Origin: Pseudevernia furfuracea
Lineage: Eukaryota > Ascomycota > Lecanoromycetes > Lecanorales > Parmeliaceae
NCBI GenBank assembly: GCA_022315425.1
Contig: JAIUPT010000042.1
Span: forward strand, 1,364,001-1,428,000
Direction of reading: 5' to 3'
Length of the DNA stretch: 64,000 nucleotides
Below, in pieces: positions 32,704-45,373 of this stretch (position 1 is the first letter of the stretch; each line of letters begins with the position of its first letter). A program made the translations under genes and the position numbers. The notes under the pieces are model-generated. The model was given only the letters and a program-made list of their open reading frames with translations, did no database searches and was not told the DNA's origin.

Positions 32704-33567
32704 TATGACTGGTAGAGGTGTCGGTCGTTGAGGAAGCAAAAAACTCGAGGTTCTAAAGATTGAGTCACTGAGGAGTTCCGACTAAGTATACCTTGGTGGC
32801 TTAGGGCTAGGGTTAAGGACAAGTTACTTTTACGTGTACTCCGTATCGCGGTCCGCGATGGCTAATGGCTAAAGTATTAAGGTATGGGGTTTCGAGTAGT
32901 TCATCGCGCGTACTATGCTCTTCGATAAATATGCTACTGTTACCCTAATTCATCCATGGCTTCCACAAATTAGGGAAGGTTATAGAGACATTGCGGGTCA
33001 TGAAGGATTACGGAGATATCAGAGTATTTTAGTGAATCATTCGGCACTAAGCAATGCAAACTTTTACGATGTGGGAATGGTATACCGTTAGCATACGAAA
33101 AGTTGAAGACTAGGTAGTGCCCTTATAGTAGTCACTTCCTATACTAGACTCAACGCTTTGTAGAGTGTCATTATAAGGCCTAGCAGGCAGCGTTCTCAGT
33201 GTGCGCGGAGTAACTTTCTTCAAATTTCTAGCATCATGCGGAATTATCTGATCTACAGACAGTTGAAGACACTGCGATGCAATCGTCTTCGGATGGTTCG
33301 CGTCACACAGCGTTGGGTTATTGCCCCGCCCTGCTGGCGCCTCTCTTCTTAACACCAACGTCCAGGACCTCTCTGGAAGGCTTGGTGTTGCTAATCCCTG
33401 CATATAAAAGCTTCAGTAGCCATGGCTGCTTTCCGTCTCCGCTGGTGAGAGCGATGGAGGACCCCCTCCTCTCACGACCGTGCCAAATCTTTGACTGGTA
33501 CCGCCACCACCGCTGGCACGTGCGAAGACAGGCGTTGAGATAGAATGTAACAGACTCTTGACCGCGT
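32704..33567. other. Intergenic region, no gene recognised
   Basis: 864 bp between the Spp2 start and the BTB gene stop, both on the minus strand. AT-rich near 32,830-33,080. No gene or repeat is supported. Confidence 0.4.
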
Positions 33568-34677
33568 TCACTTCTTCGCCTGCTCCTTCATGTGCTTCCG
33601 CAGCGGACCGTCAATCCCAGAAGGCATGTACAATTCAATCAAACCAATCTTTACACGAAGATTGTCCTTAAATCCGCATTCGACATGAGCCGTTCGATAT
33701 TTACTTTCCAGCGCAAAGCATTCCATAGAGCGTAATTTCTTCATTATCTGTGTGAGACTCGCGTGCACGTTGCTTGAATGGATAGGGCCAGGCCATAGGC
33801 CGAGCGTTCTCAATCCCTTGATCAGGCATCCGTACACTAGAGCATCGCATTGCCTTCGAGTCTCTTGGAAACCAGGCGTCCGAGGGTCAGCGACTGCCCG
33901 ACAATGTATGTGATTAGATTCGTAGCTTTCGACAAGCTCAAAGCACGCCTTGAGGAGGGCTTCGATAGTCTGTGCTCGAGCTTCGAAAATGCAGTCTTTG
34001 ATACAGTTCGCATCAGCTCACTGCAGGCTATTCGCATTCAAAACGCCTACTGCAGAAGACTCACCGACAGCCCCAGGAGGCATATTCCTTCCTAGCGGAT
34101 TGCCATCCACGTAGAAACGGTCTCTATCATCACACGTAGCATTGCAAATCAATCTGTCGGCTATCTTCTCATAAGTGGGAAGATCACCAAAAGTCCAGGC
34201 AAAAATCAGGTATTCTTCGCGGCCAGGCTCTTCCACAAGGACAGACCGTTCCTGCAACGATTCCTCCCACTGTTTGATCCAAGGACGAACTAGCCCGGCG
34301 GTGTCGTATTTGTCGCATACGACAGCCAGCTCAACCATCTCCTGGAACCCCAAGACATCAGGTACTTTTCGAAACTGCAGATGGGCAATACGCAGAACGA
34401 GTAGTAATGCAGCAGGGTTATCTTCAGCGAAATGAACCGTTCCGTTGCTAGAAGATTCCATGAAATGACCCTGGGGGTCGAACATCGTTCTCCATACCGG
34501 GCTAGCCAAACGCATGACAGCTGAAGATACGACGAAAGTCTTTTGGGCGTCATTGGGAGATGTACTGTGTGTCTTATTGGCCAACTGTCTCCTCTTGTTC
34601 GAGGAGTCGGCGGAGCCAGACAGGAGTATGGTAAGATCGCCGGATGGTGCTACATGGATTGTCTCGTTGTTCTCCAT
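33568..34677 (-). CDS. BTB/POZ domain protein, paralogue of the gene at 40,536
   Basis: A fungal BTB-domain protein of 346 residues. Two exons, 34677-34065 and 33995-33568, with a 69 bp intron in phase 1. The BTB core spans about residues 15-120, with FVVSSAVMRLASPVWRTMF, LLLVLRIAHLQF and MVELAVVCDKYDT, followed by LIFAWTFGDLPTYEKIADRL. The C-terminal half carries FEARAQTIEALLKACFELV, a Cys-containing linker and LVYGCLIKGL. The acceptor (caaag|AC, 33996) was chosen because it gives VDCIFEAR, aligning with VDAIIEAR in the paralogue. Such fungal BTB proteins may act in protein-protein assembly or ubiquitin ligase adaptors; the specific role is unknown. Confidence 0.88.
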
Positions 34678-36292
34678 TTCTGTGATCAGATGCCTAAGGG
34701 TAAAGTGTTTGGCTCCTGGAGTCGGATTCAGGCGAGGTCAAAAACGATTTTAGCGTCGAGTAGCGAGTGGTGGAGTAGCGGGAGGCTAAGTAAAAAAGGG
34801 TTCCAAACTCTTTCGATGTACTTTGAACAGAGTGGCCAACTGAAAAAATCAGCCTGTTCTTCAACCCGTCGTCACGCATTTCACACAATGGCTGCATGAC
34901 ATCTTGGTATTCGGGCAGTCGATGATTAATAACTTGTACGCCATTCTACTACCCCTAATGAACATTTTCGGGGCGTTTACTCCGAAACAGTCCGATACTC
35001 GCGCGATGCCCAAGCTCATGCAATGTGCCTTGTTTCTACCCCGACGAAGACTTTGGCCCGTAACTGTTTCACTGCAATGTCCGAACACTGACAATGGAAC
35101 TATGAATATCTCATGCATAATCATCGCCGTCCCAAGACATACCTATCAGGAGGATGGTATAGTAATTAGCCCCTGTAATCGTGCCAGGCATTTAGAGGAT
35201 TGTGGCACTGTGCCAATGTTTTGAACCAAGAATGCTGCAGTCAGCATGATCTTCGCTTGTTCCCGCTGGGCCGGCCCCGAATGTCGTCGTTCTGTTTGCC
35301 AGTTAAATCCAGCCTCATGTTTATACATGAAACACGGTTGAGCCAATCAAGAGTGGAAGCTGTCAGATGCCGCCACCATTCTTCGGGCCCACCGAGTCAA
35401 TCATAATCAAAGTTTTATTCGTGAAGAAGCGAGATCGAAATTCACCTTCGTGGTATGGAGTCAGGCCTCCAGCACCACAGAAGTTGATGAAATTGCGATG
35501 TAGCAAGGAGAATTTCCAGCTTCTCCCATTACCCCAAACAAAAAAGAGTAATTGGAGCGACGCGCTCCAATGGAAGCAGCTTCGAGAGTGGATGTGTCTG
35601 CACGCCGTGCGCGTTCTTGCATAAGTACCGTAAGCTGAGTGCGAAATAGAAATGCGGCTTGAGGCGGGAAGCGAAGATCATGGGGATGATGGGAGCATTT
35701 CCTAATTCAAGTGATTACCGTACCCTGCTGTGCCACTTTAATGCTTCAATCCACCTCCACTCCTCAAACCCACCGCTGCTACCATTTAGCCGCCCAAACC
35801 AATCTCCCTCTTCAATTCCCAAAAATCATGGACTGCCTTCTTCCATCCTTCCAAAACTCCCCTTCAATCTTGCCCAATCTCATCGTACATAATATCAGCA
35901 ATTGGCGTATGCCTTAGGATCCATCCACACCGAGCCTCTCAGCTCCAGCATCACTGATGAATCTTGTAGTGGCACGGTAGAGTATATGCCATTGCCATCC
36001 ACAAGAACAAGACATCCTGCCATTCATTCATTCATTCCTTCCTTCATCCATTCCTTCCTTCAGTCATTCATACATTCGTTTATACTCCGCCCCTCATCTG
36101 AACGACATACTCACGTCACTCCCATTCGTGCCTGACACCAGGCCAGAGTCATCACCCGCGGCGTTTGTAGATGCAAGGTGTCCATTAGAAAAGATTTAAT
36201 AACCTCGTGGGCAGCATGTTCTAGGTATAATGCCTAACTTGCGTTGTCGTCGCTGTGTTCGTTTTACCTGATCTTGCCGTTGACGGCCTCTT
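34678..36292. other. 1.6 kb intergenic region
   Basis: Lies between the divergent BTB and surface-protein genes. It holds a degenerate CATT/CTTC tract near 36017-36078. I find no coding region with protein-like character. Confidence 0.4.
36017..36078. repeat. Degenerate CATT/CTTC-rich low-complexity tract
   Basis: Imperfect tetranucleotide repeats (cattcattcattcattcctt and variants) upstream of the surface-protein gene. It may lie in its promoter or leader. Confidence 0.8.
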
Positions 36293-39200
36293 ATGTTGAC
36301 TTTCAATGATTTCTGGCGCTGGGGGGTATTCGGGGGCGTATTCGCTACCAGTGTTGCGGCTGGTAAGTTGTTGAATTCCTTCGTCGCTTGATTTAGAGGA
36401 GATTGCTGGGCATGTCAATCCGATCTTACGCTGGAGATGATATATAAGTGGTTTCTCCTTGTGTAGATTCATTCTACTGGCTCACATCTGCTGACTACGT
36501 TGCTGTGGTTGCAGGGATATTGTCGGAAAATGAAGTCCACCCTCGCTACCTGAACATATCAGGTTTATTGCCTCCAGCATCTTATTCATCCCTCGACCCA
36601 GCATCGACTCTGCTCCCCCAAGCACCTGCGGACTACTGCGGCCTATGCATTATAGAGGCACCCGGAGGAATTCGTTTGGTGTACTGGGTATGTATATCTT
36701 CGGAGTAATTTCTTTCCCATTCCGAATCACTTTCACCTTTTGATACCTTTTCGAGGTGTTTCAATAGTCCGGTCTTTAGCCTTGAAGAGGGAACTTACCT
36801 AGAGCAAAAGACTCTTGATTTCCCTTTGTGGTGTTTGATTGCTCGATTGTGAGTCTTGAAGAAGGAATGTTGACTCTGGGATTTTCTTTAGGAACCCGAC
36901 GATGTGGGAACTCAAACAAATGTCACCACAAACCCAAATCAATTGTACACTACAGTGGATAATGGATTCACATAGTAAGCTAGCAGAGCGATCATTTTTA
37001 GGTTATTTGGGCTGATCTTCATCAAGTACATCTCCATCGGTATACGTGATATATAGCGAGCTGCAGGCAACGGTGTCAGCGACGGGCGGGTGCGACACGT
37101 CGGCGTCCGGAGACCCCGTGGGACCATCTTATGCAGCGAAGACAATTGGGTATTCTTCGCGTTTCCTTGCTTACGGAACCCTCATAAATCCAGGCCCGAA
37201 CTGCGATGAGCAGAATATTCAGGATGGATTTCACACCATCGACTTCAGCGAGCTCTATTACACGCCTATTGTCACGAGTACAGTCTACAAATCAGGGTGT
37301 CCTCCCTACGCGAATCCGCGTTTGTCTCTACCTGCTGACCTGACGTAAGTATTTTCGGAGTCTACGTTTCCTCTTTTGGACAAAATCTTGAGTCTTGAGA
37401 CATGTCTTCGGGAGTGTTCACTCTGGAAACATGTCCCAACACTCATTTCCACCCCTCAAATAAACAATACTGACTGCGAACTTGTAATCCAGTGATGTCG
37501 TCCCTGCTTGGAAGACATGCCAACCTCTTTACTATGGAGCTTTTGATCCGCCAAGCATCTTGACCAAGGCCAGTGGTCTTGCTCCCGCTCAAGCCGGTCC
37601 TGCAGCAGTCACGCCCACTCCGCCTCCTGTCCCAGCTTTGCCTGCCGCGGCTCAGGCGACTCCTGCTGCTGAAACCCCTGCTGCGACAACAGCGCCGAGC
37701 GACGGTGGACAGAAAGCAGGAGCAAATGACCCACCAGCATCTGTCATCGACTCAAATGATGGAATCTTGTTGAATGGGAATACTCATGGAATAGTGGCAA
37801 CACCTGTGGCTTCACCAGAGGATAGTGATCCGAAATTACAAGAAACAGCTGCGGCCAATAATGATCCAACCGGCCATTTGGCGCCTGCAGCAGCGGTCGT
37901 AGCCAATGCTCCAGCTCAGACTCCGGCGTCTGAGACGAATCCCCGGGAATCAGCTACTAGCAATGCCGATCCAAGCGGCCAAGCGGTTCCGCCTGCCGCT
38001 GCAGTCGTGGCCAACCCTCTAATTCAAACCCCAGCGCATGGGACTGATCCAAACTCGCAGACAGCGGCTACTGGCAACGAAGATCCAAGTGGCCGGGTAA
38101 TAGAGCCTGCTGCTGCCGTCGTAGTCAGCTCTCCAGTTCAAAATCCGGCATCTACGGCTAACATTGTCGTCGCTCAAGGTAAAACGCTGACGGAAAACGG
38201 TCCTTCGGCGAATATTGGCGGGAAAGCTGCCGTGTATTCCTCAGGCTCTCTTTACGTGGATTCAACTCCGGTGGCCGTTCCTACCAACGCGCAAGTCACT
38301 CGGGCTAACGTTGTCGTTGCCCAAGGCCAGACGCTTACAGAAGGAGGGCCTTCAGCGAACGTTGGTGGGAAGGCTGCCGTGTATTCCGCAGGCTCCATTT
38401 ACTTGGATTCATCGACTCCAGTTGCTGTCCCTAAAGCCGAGGACACTAATGTGGTGGTTGCCCAAGGTCAGACACTCACGGAAAACGGTCCAACCGCCAG
38501 CATTGGTGGGAAGGCGGCCGTGTACTCTGCCGGATCCATCTATTACGACTCGACTCCTGTAGCAATTCCTAAAGCTTCTCCGACTAACGTGGTCGTTGCC
38601 CAAGGTCAAACGCTTACGGAGAATGGCCCTTCTGCGGTCGTTGGTGGGAAGACTGCCCTGTACAAGGCAGGTTCAATCTATTACGACTCAACTCCAGTTG
38701 CTGTTCCCACATCAGCGCAAGGCCAACAATCCCCTCCGCTGGTGGTTGCGGCCGGAGTTACGTTCGCGCCAACGATACAGACCCCTTTGCCAGTCGTCGC
38801 AAATGGCATCACGTTTGCGCCAGCGGTGGAGAAGGCATCACCCGTAGTTGCAGGCGGGATCACATTTGCACCGATACAAACCGCTGGGGAAGAGACCCGT
38901 GAGCCTGTCGTGGCTGGTGGCATAACCTTCCAGCCTAGCCATGTCCAGTCATCAAACGATGTTGCATTGGAGACGCCAGCAACACTTTCGGTGGGTAGCA
39001 ACCCGGTACTAAAAGCCGCGAATGGCGGCTTGATCGTAGCAGGTACGACGATATCTCCGGGAAGCACGGCTAGCTTGCTCGGACATGTTATCGCGGCTAA
39101 CTCGGATAATGTGGTTTTGGATGGTACAACCCATTCCTTAGCACCTGTCACTGCTTATCCTGTTGAGACTCCGACATCGACGCCACTCGAGATAGCCAAT

Positions 39201-40160
39201 CGTCCTGTGATGCAAGCTGCAAATGGCGACCTTGTCATAGCAGACAGCACGATATCCCCAGGGAGTACGACTAGTTTGCTCGGTCATGCTATTTCTGCCG
39301 GTTTCGATAATATCGTTGTGGACGGTATAACTCACATATTTGGGCCTGTTACTGCGCATCCTCTAGAGACACCAACTCCACTCGAGATTGCCAACCAACC
39401 CGTAGTAAAAGCTACAAACGGAGGCTTGGTCATAGCAGGTACCACGCTGCCGCTGGGGAGTCAAACTAGCCTGTTCGGACATTTCATTTCAGTCGGTGCC
39501 GACAATGTAGTTGAAGATGGCAAAACTCTCTCTTTCGCAGCTAATACTGAAGCTGCTGGGCAGCAATCCGTGGCGAGTCTTGTATACGGTACATCCAACA
39601 TTGAAACAACCCTCACTCCGGGCGCCACGTACTCATCCAGTGGCCGCATCATTACTTACACTGGATCAACCCCGTCTGTTCTCACAGAAGCGACATCAAG
39701 TGTCATCGGTACCACTACCGTGCCCCTGCAAGCATCTGCCCTGCCCAACCAGGTCTTCGTTGAAGCATCAGCATCCGCGACACCTGAACAACTTTATGTA
39801 GAGGCATCGCCATCAGCTGAGGAGTACGTTTTAAATGGGAAGACAGAAACAGCAGCCGCGCCGAGCGGTGTTCCCATTGGCGGTATAATTTTGGCTGGTT
39901 TCGGCGCTGGACCTAGCAATGGGTTCGCACCAACAAAATCGCCGGTGTTGCCGTCCGTCGTTCTGGTGAATGGCACTGTGGCTTCCATCTCGACGTCTCA
40001 GGTGGGAAATTCTTCAGGTCCGACTTCTGGGCCAGGGAGCAAGGCGTCGCCGTCTCGTCCAGTTCATGGGACAGGGTCCAGGATAATGAGTTGGTCATGG
40101 GCCTCGGGGGATTACTTGGTGGTGCTGGGGTACATCCTGGGTGGTGCGTTGATCTTGTAG
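36293..40160 (+). CDS. Large secreted, probably GPI-anchored, repeat-rich cell-surface protein
   Basis: Five exons: 36293-36362, 36467-36687, 36892-36974, 37057-37344 and 37493-40160; introns 104, 204, 82 and 148 bp; 1,109 residues. Exon 1 encodes only the signal peptide (MLTFNDFWRWGVFGGVFATS). The next exons encode a Cys-containing globular N-terminal domain with NxT sites. The large last exon begins with a Pro/Ala-rich linker, then has several repeat families: three copies of a DPSG...AAAVVA unit, four of VVVAQGQTLTENGP...VYSAGSIYYDSTPVA, four of PVVAGGITFAP, and three of KAANGGLIVAGTTISPGS. The C-terminus ends in a hydrophobic tail (DYLVVLGYILGGALIL) as expected for a GPI-attachment signal. 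A role in adhesion or wall structure is inferred. The gene at 53.5 kb is of the same general type. Confidence 0.85.
38160..38710 (+). repeat. Four tandem coding repeats of about 45 residues
   Basis: Four consecutive copies of the unit VVVAQGQTLTENGPSA..GGKAAVYSAGSIYYDSTPVAVP within the surface-protein gene. Copies differ by a few residues and by linker length. Confidence 0.9.
39000..39545 (+). repeat. Three coding repeats of about 65 residues
   Basis: Three copies of a unit containing KAANGGLIVAGTTISPGS then SLLGH and NVVLDGTTHSLAPVTA. The TTISPG...SLAP pattern resembles beta-rich surface repeats of fungal wall proteins and has a looser counterpart in the gene at 53.5 kb. Confidence 0.85.
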
Positions 40161-40535
40161 TCATGGTTTGTGTGGGATAAAGGGCCATCTTACTTCTTGT
40201 AAATAATTAAGAGAGTTTTATGATGACTAACGGCGTTTTTCTTTGGTCAGGTCTTTGACAGGCAACAGAGACATATTCTGTACCTAATAGCAAAAGCGAC
40301 GGTGAAGACTACGGCGACCAATGTATCAGCATCCGCGAAACAACCCGAAGGACCAATAGCGCGGAAACGGCAACGTGCCTCAAAGTCGCGCTACTGCAAA
40401 TGTAGCTGGGGAAGGTAAGGTAGCAACCAATCAGACAAAGTCATAAAGAACCAGTCAAATTTCAACGGACCCCACTTGACCTGTAAATTGACCACGCCGG
40501 CCAACTCAGCAACGAAAGATCACCAACGCTCGATC

Positions 40536-41703
40536 ATGGAAGACGAACCTCCCACCGTCTTGGACCCTTCAGGTGACGTGCACTTGCGTACCGACGCGCA
40601 AGTCTTCGTCGTCTCATCCAAAGTCATGTGCCTCGCCAGCTCCGTATGGCGTGCAATGTTTGATCCCCAAAGGCCCTGGGCCAAGCAGCCGCCGGGCGTT
40701 TACGACATGGCGGAAGATGATGCCAATGCCCTCTTGATCATCCTCCGAATTGCTCACTTGCAATTCTCGGATCTACCCGACGCGCTCGTCGTCTACGATC
40801 ACCTTTTGCAGTTGGCCGTCCTGTGTGACAAGTACGGCGGCGTCTTGACCCTTGATTTTGTTGTTGTGGGTGTGGTGCTGATGTGCAAGTGACTGACAGG
40901 TACGATACCGTGCAACTCGTTCGTCCCTGGCTCTCGAAATGGCAAGCTACGCTGCAGGCTCAGGCGGAGAAGTCTTGTCAGGGAGGCAAACTGGGCTACG
41001 AGGGTTACGAGACTTGGCTGTTCATCGCTTGGACATTTGGCGATGAGGCTGTGTTCAGGAAGATCTCCCGCTCGTTGGTGTTGACGTCGACAGTCAGCAT
41101 AGTCGACGGCGAGAAACGGCTTGTGAATGTACAGGGGGTTGTGGTCGGTGATACTATGCCGCCTCGGTCAGTAGGTTAGTGGTTATCCTGCGTCCTGGTG
41201 CGGAGTTGTGCCTCCGTTTCATCTTATTGACAAATTAGGTAGACGCAATCATCGAAGCCCGCACAGAGCGTATTTCCGCCCTCCTCCAAATGTGCTACAA
41301 GTTGGTAGACCAATACGAATCAACCACCCTAATGGCCCCTGAGAATACCACCGTCTGCACCTGCGCTGAACGCCGCAAGGAATGCGACTCCCTGGTCTAC
41401 GGCTGCCTGATCCGAGGTTTGCAAAGCCTCAAGCTATTCCCGAAGCGTGCGGAAGCGTCCGAGATCGAGTCGAGCGTGATGGGATTGGCGGGCAAATTAC
41501 GTTCGCTGAACTGCTTCACGTATCCTGACAGCTACGATAATGACCCGTTCAGCCACGGTAAATATCATGATGATAGGGATTCGCACTCGAGTTGCGGTTT
41601 CAAGAACGCTGTTGTGGACCAGATCGGGGTTATTATTGGTCAGAAGGAGCCGTCGGGGGTACTTGAGGAGCATCTGACACATATCGCTGAGCAGAAGAAG
41701 TAG
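40536..41703 (+). CDS. BTB/POZ domain protein, paralogue of the gene at 33,568
   Basis: A fungal BTB-domain protein of 343 residues in three exons: 40536-40831, 40900-41174 and 41243-41703, with two introns of 68 bp. The BTB core contains FVVSSKVMCLASSVWRAMF and LLIILRIAHLQFSDLPD, then VRPWLSKWQATLQ, FIAWTFGDEAVFRKIS and MPPRSVDAIIEARTERI. The second intron sits at the same phase-1 position as the only intron of the paralogue; the first intron (in CDK|YDT) is absent there. An alternative donor/acceptor pair for intron 2 three bases away gives the identical protein. The start at 40536 is chosen over 40476 because the paralogue begins at the same point. Confidence 0.87.
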
Positions 41704-43376
41704 TTGCGATAGTCCCCAGGCTCAATGCCACATCCACCGACACCGACTCTGATTAGTGTTAGCTTACGGTCGTTCCAGCACTCTCGGTCCGGATAGCAAA
41801 GCGCCCATGAAGGTGTTATTCCACAGTTGTCCAAGAGGAAATGTCATGTTGTCCATAGCAGCTCATCAAGTATTTGTAGACCCGTTTAGTCTCCATGCAA
41901 GCCATTGCGGCAGCTACAGATTTGGATTCCAGGCTTCCTTCACTTCATCGAATGTGACCCTTGGTGGGACGAAAGAAGGGACAAAATCTATCAAGCGGTG
42001 CTTATGTGTAGGAAAGGAGAAGAGGGAGTACTTACAGCTGGTTGTGGCTCGATAGAGCAAGTGTGGTCCTGACGGAATCACGAAGTGGGCGGAGTCTAGG
42101 AATGATGTCGCGAGAGGTTGAGGTGCATGGTTCGATGTCTAGGATTGATGTCGCGAGGATGTTGAGGTGAGAAGGGCGAAAAACCGGAGGAATTTCTGAT
42201 AATGGCCAAGTCTAGAAGTATTGTGAAGTGGTGCGGTGTAGTGGTTGGTTGGTTGGTAAGAATCGTGTGACATCTTTTGGTGCCACGATGTGGTTTGATT
42301 CGAGAAAGGTTCAACAACCGGAGGTCGTCGATGTAGTCTGTTCGAAATTGGGGGGAAAATGGAAGGTGAAAACACTGCTTGATAGATTTCTTGTAAAATG
42401 AATCCGCTGGGCTTGTTGGTATCTGGGCTTCTGTTGTGGTGCAAAAAGTGAACTGTCCTTTCGTGCAATCGCATTCCATACTGGGATTTCGATTCCACCC
42501 AAGCTTCTGCCAACCCAGATTTGAAGCAGGAGACCAATGTACTTGGGCTCATGCGAATTTACTAGTTTCTCACATCAAAGATGGTAAAAGACATGCATAG
42601 AGGGCAAAATCATAATAGTATGTTATTTAAGTCCGCCATACAGTTCAGATATGTAGCCAGAAAAAAGTGATAGTTACCACGAGCTTTTCCTAGGCAATTG
42701 TGCATTTGTCTATCAGCGAGTTGTTTCCAATACGTTCAGTTCCTTTTGTTCCATATCATTTGGCAGAAAGAGTGGATTTGTGGTGATGGATACCCACAAC
42801 ATGTACGCGAATGGAAAGGATTTGGAGAACATGGAATTCCTTCTACGCACTACTTTTTGTTCATTCTCTTAAGACTCCCTTGAACCATTTTGAACGCCTA
42901 GCCCTGGTCAGTATTTGTCCTTGCGTTTGAGGCTGGATCGATGATAGTCGAAGATCCCGAAAATTCGATCTATCGAGATTTGAGACGTATCTAAATATGC
43001 AGAATAGACATGCAGTACAACATAATGAATATCTTGCGTTTTTGCTGTAATTCCAGCAGCGTGCTCGTAGTCAACTGTCTTGATTTAGTGAGTACATCAA
43101 GGCAAGTCCGGCAACTACTCGTCCCCATTATTCGTCGAATACCAAAAGCTAAGCCGTCCTTCTTACAGTCAAGGTACTGGGCTTTCACAAAGTAGTACTC
43201 ATTTACTCTTTGATATAGAGTTGCGCTGGTAGCGGTGTTTGACACTGATTCAAGATGCTTTGCGACCCTCCTGCCCGCTTTGAGTTATATGTCATGCTAG
43301 TTGACTGTCAAATTGGGCGTTAGTGGAAGTATGGAGAGTGTCTTGATAGATCTTCACAAGAGGGCAGCAAGACAGT
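41704..43376. other. 1.7 kb convergent intergenic region
   Basis: Lies between the 3' ends of the second BTB gene and the Mak11-like gene. Open frames occur on the minus strand near 42,100-42,550 but have no recognisable protein character. No repeat of note. Confidence 0.4.
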
Positions 43377-45077
43377 TTAGCTACTTGCACTGTCATCCAA
43401 TGTGATGCCATTCTCCCCACGGCTGGTCTCGAGGCTTTCTGGTTCTGACATGACGAAGGCCTTCAAACAGGTTATCCTATTTCCCGCTTCATATGTGCCT
43501 AAAAGCAATCCGATCTGCCTCGTGGCGGGCAGTTCCATAGCACGCCCGTTCGCCGTACCATCACCGCCGTTGGCCGAGATGCTCACTTCATCATTCAAAT
43601 CACTTGGGACTGATGGCTCATCTACGAGCTCTGACCCGTCAACCGCCCATAGGCGTATAGCACCATCGCTACTGCCAGTAACGATGATGAAGTCCTCTGA
43701 ACCTAGTGGCTGTAAGATTTCAAAATCTTTCACACGGCCAGTCAACCCTTCTGCAGCGCCTCCTAGTTGGCAAACGGCCTTCGAGATGGGTATCTCGGGT
43801 TTCGAAACAGGCTTGGTGGTCTGGGTTTCGACGACATCTGTGGTATCATAGAACACAATCCGACCATCTTCTGTTGAGACAGCTAGAAAATCTTTTGTGT
43901 GACAATCAGTCCTAGATAAGGTCATGTAATGTAATTGATGGATCTTGGTAAGTGGCGAAGGCAATATTTGACACTTTGGCTTGGAGTCCTACAACAGAAG
44001 TTAGCTTTTTCGAGGCGGAACATACTTACAAGTAGACTCATACCATGCCGAACACAGCGCAACCTCTTTCAAATGCCACCACAAATTCTTCACCAAAGCT
44101 GTTCCACTCCACCCTTCTGCCTTCCCCCCTTGCCCATTTACCCTCTCCAACACCTTGCAATAGTTCTCTTCCGAAGTTTAAGACGGCTGCCTTTTTACCC
44201 GTCACCAGGTTCCATAAGCGCATACACTTTTCTCCTTTCCCCACGCTCACCATGAGCTTCATACTTGGATGGATTGCGAAATCATTCATACCAGCAGGAG
44301 TTCCTCCAAAAGGCGCAGTGTCCCCGCTTGGACGTCCGTGAGCTTTCGGTATTGGAGCTTTTATCGTCGAGAGCACGGTCCAGTCCCGTGTTCGAGCCAC
44401 CGCTATTGTATTGTCCTCGGCTCCAGACAAAAGCTTCGAGCGTGTAGGGAAGCATAATGAGTTTATGCCAGCGCTGTGATGTTGTAGAGACCCTAACTCG
44501 CGATTTCTGGGATTCTCCTTGATGTTGCTGCCAGCCAACGTTGGCATTGATGGGCCTTTAGACTTTTGCGGTGGTGTAGTGGATAAGTGGTAGAGATTGA
44601 TCATTTGGTCGGAGCTGCCACTTGCAAGTATGACTTTCTGTGACTTGATCGAGGAGGGCGAGATCTACGCATAGGTCCAAGTCAGCATCGCTTCGAGGGT
44701 AGGAGCCCGAGCTATGGGGCAAGTGCAAGAAGTGCAAAGGGTCGTTGCTCTCGAGGCATGTCTGGCGACCCGGAATTTGGTACCGATAGGGAAAGATTGC
44801 TCCGGAATATACGTACAGCAAGGCAACGTATGGCTGAGGTGTGGGCATTGAGAAGGAAAGTATCCGCGAATTCCACCAAATTCGGTTCGCGATGTCCCTG
44901 AGCCCGACTCTTTATCGAGGCTATTATCCCGTGTAAGACCTTCTCATATGTCCCAATAACTATCTGGATTGTCACTGGAGTGGCTCCTTCATGTACGACT
45001 CTTTCTTTCTTTGCCTCGCCCGCTGGGAGGGGCAGTCCCTCATCCCCTTCTGCGGCATTTCTCTTTCTCTTTCCCAT
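43377..45077 (-). CDS. mak11: Mak11-like WD40 protein, 60S ribosome biogenesis
   Basis: A nuclear/nucleolar WD-repeat protein; in yeast Mak11 acts in 60S subunit maturation, and the animal homologue is PAK1-interacting protein PAK1IP1. Three exons: 45077-44817, 44664-44044 and 43988-43377; introns 152 and 55 bp; 497 residues. It begins with a basic stretch (MGKRKRN). WD-type blades include NAHTSAIRCLA joined by splicing to ISPSSIKSQKVILASGSSD, LQHHSAGINSLCF...LLSGAEDNTIAV, GMNDFAIHPSMKLMVSVGKG with KCMRLWNLVTGKKA, and FIIVTGSSDGAIRLW. Divergent from Vid21 with a short 296 bp shared promoter. Confidence 0.88.
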
Positions 45078-45373
45078 CTTCCCAGCCGTGACAGCAGGCT
45101 ATATCTCTCTTCGAGTGAAGTTGGAAAATTAGACTGTGGACGGTGTTGACGTGGAAAGGTAGAATTTCGTAGGCAGTAAATTTAAGACTTTCGGGCCCGG
45201 AACCCCTCATGCTACCTAAACCTCCCCCATTAACCATCCATCGGCGGCATAACATTCAACGATCATGACGGCAACACCACGAATTTCATCAAAAGAATAT
45301 CCGAAGACGGTATTTAAGAACCATTGCGACGGATTGTGATGGTCTTGCTACGACATTTACGTTGTGAACTGCG
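45078..45373. promoter_or_regulatory. Short divergent promoter between Mak11-like and Vid21 genes
   Basis: Only 296 bp separate the two start codons, so the promoters are shared or abut. No specific element identified. Confidence 0.4.

Noticed and set aside
42096..42552. Minus-strand open frames of about 130 codons
   Set aside because: Composition and sequence do not look like a conserved protein; two frames overlap and neither has a family motif.
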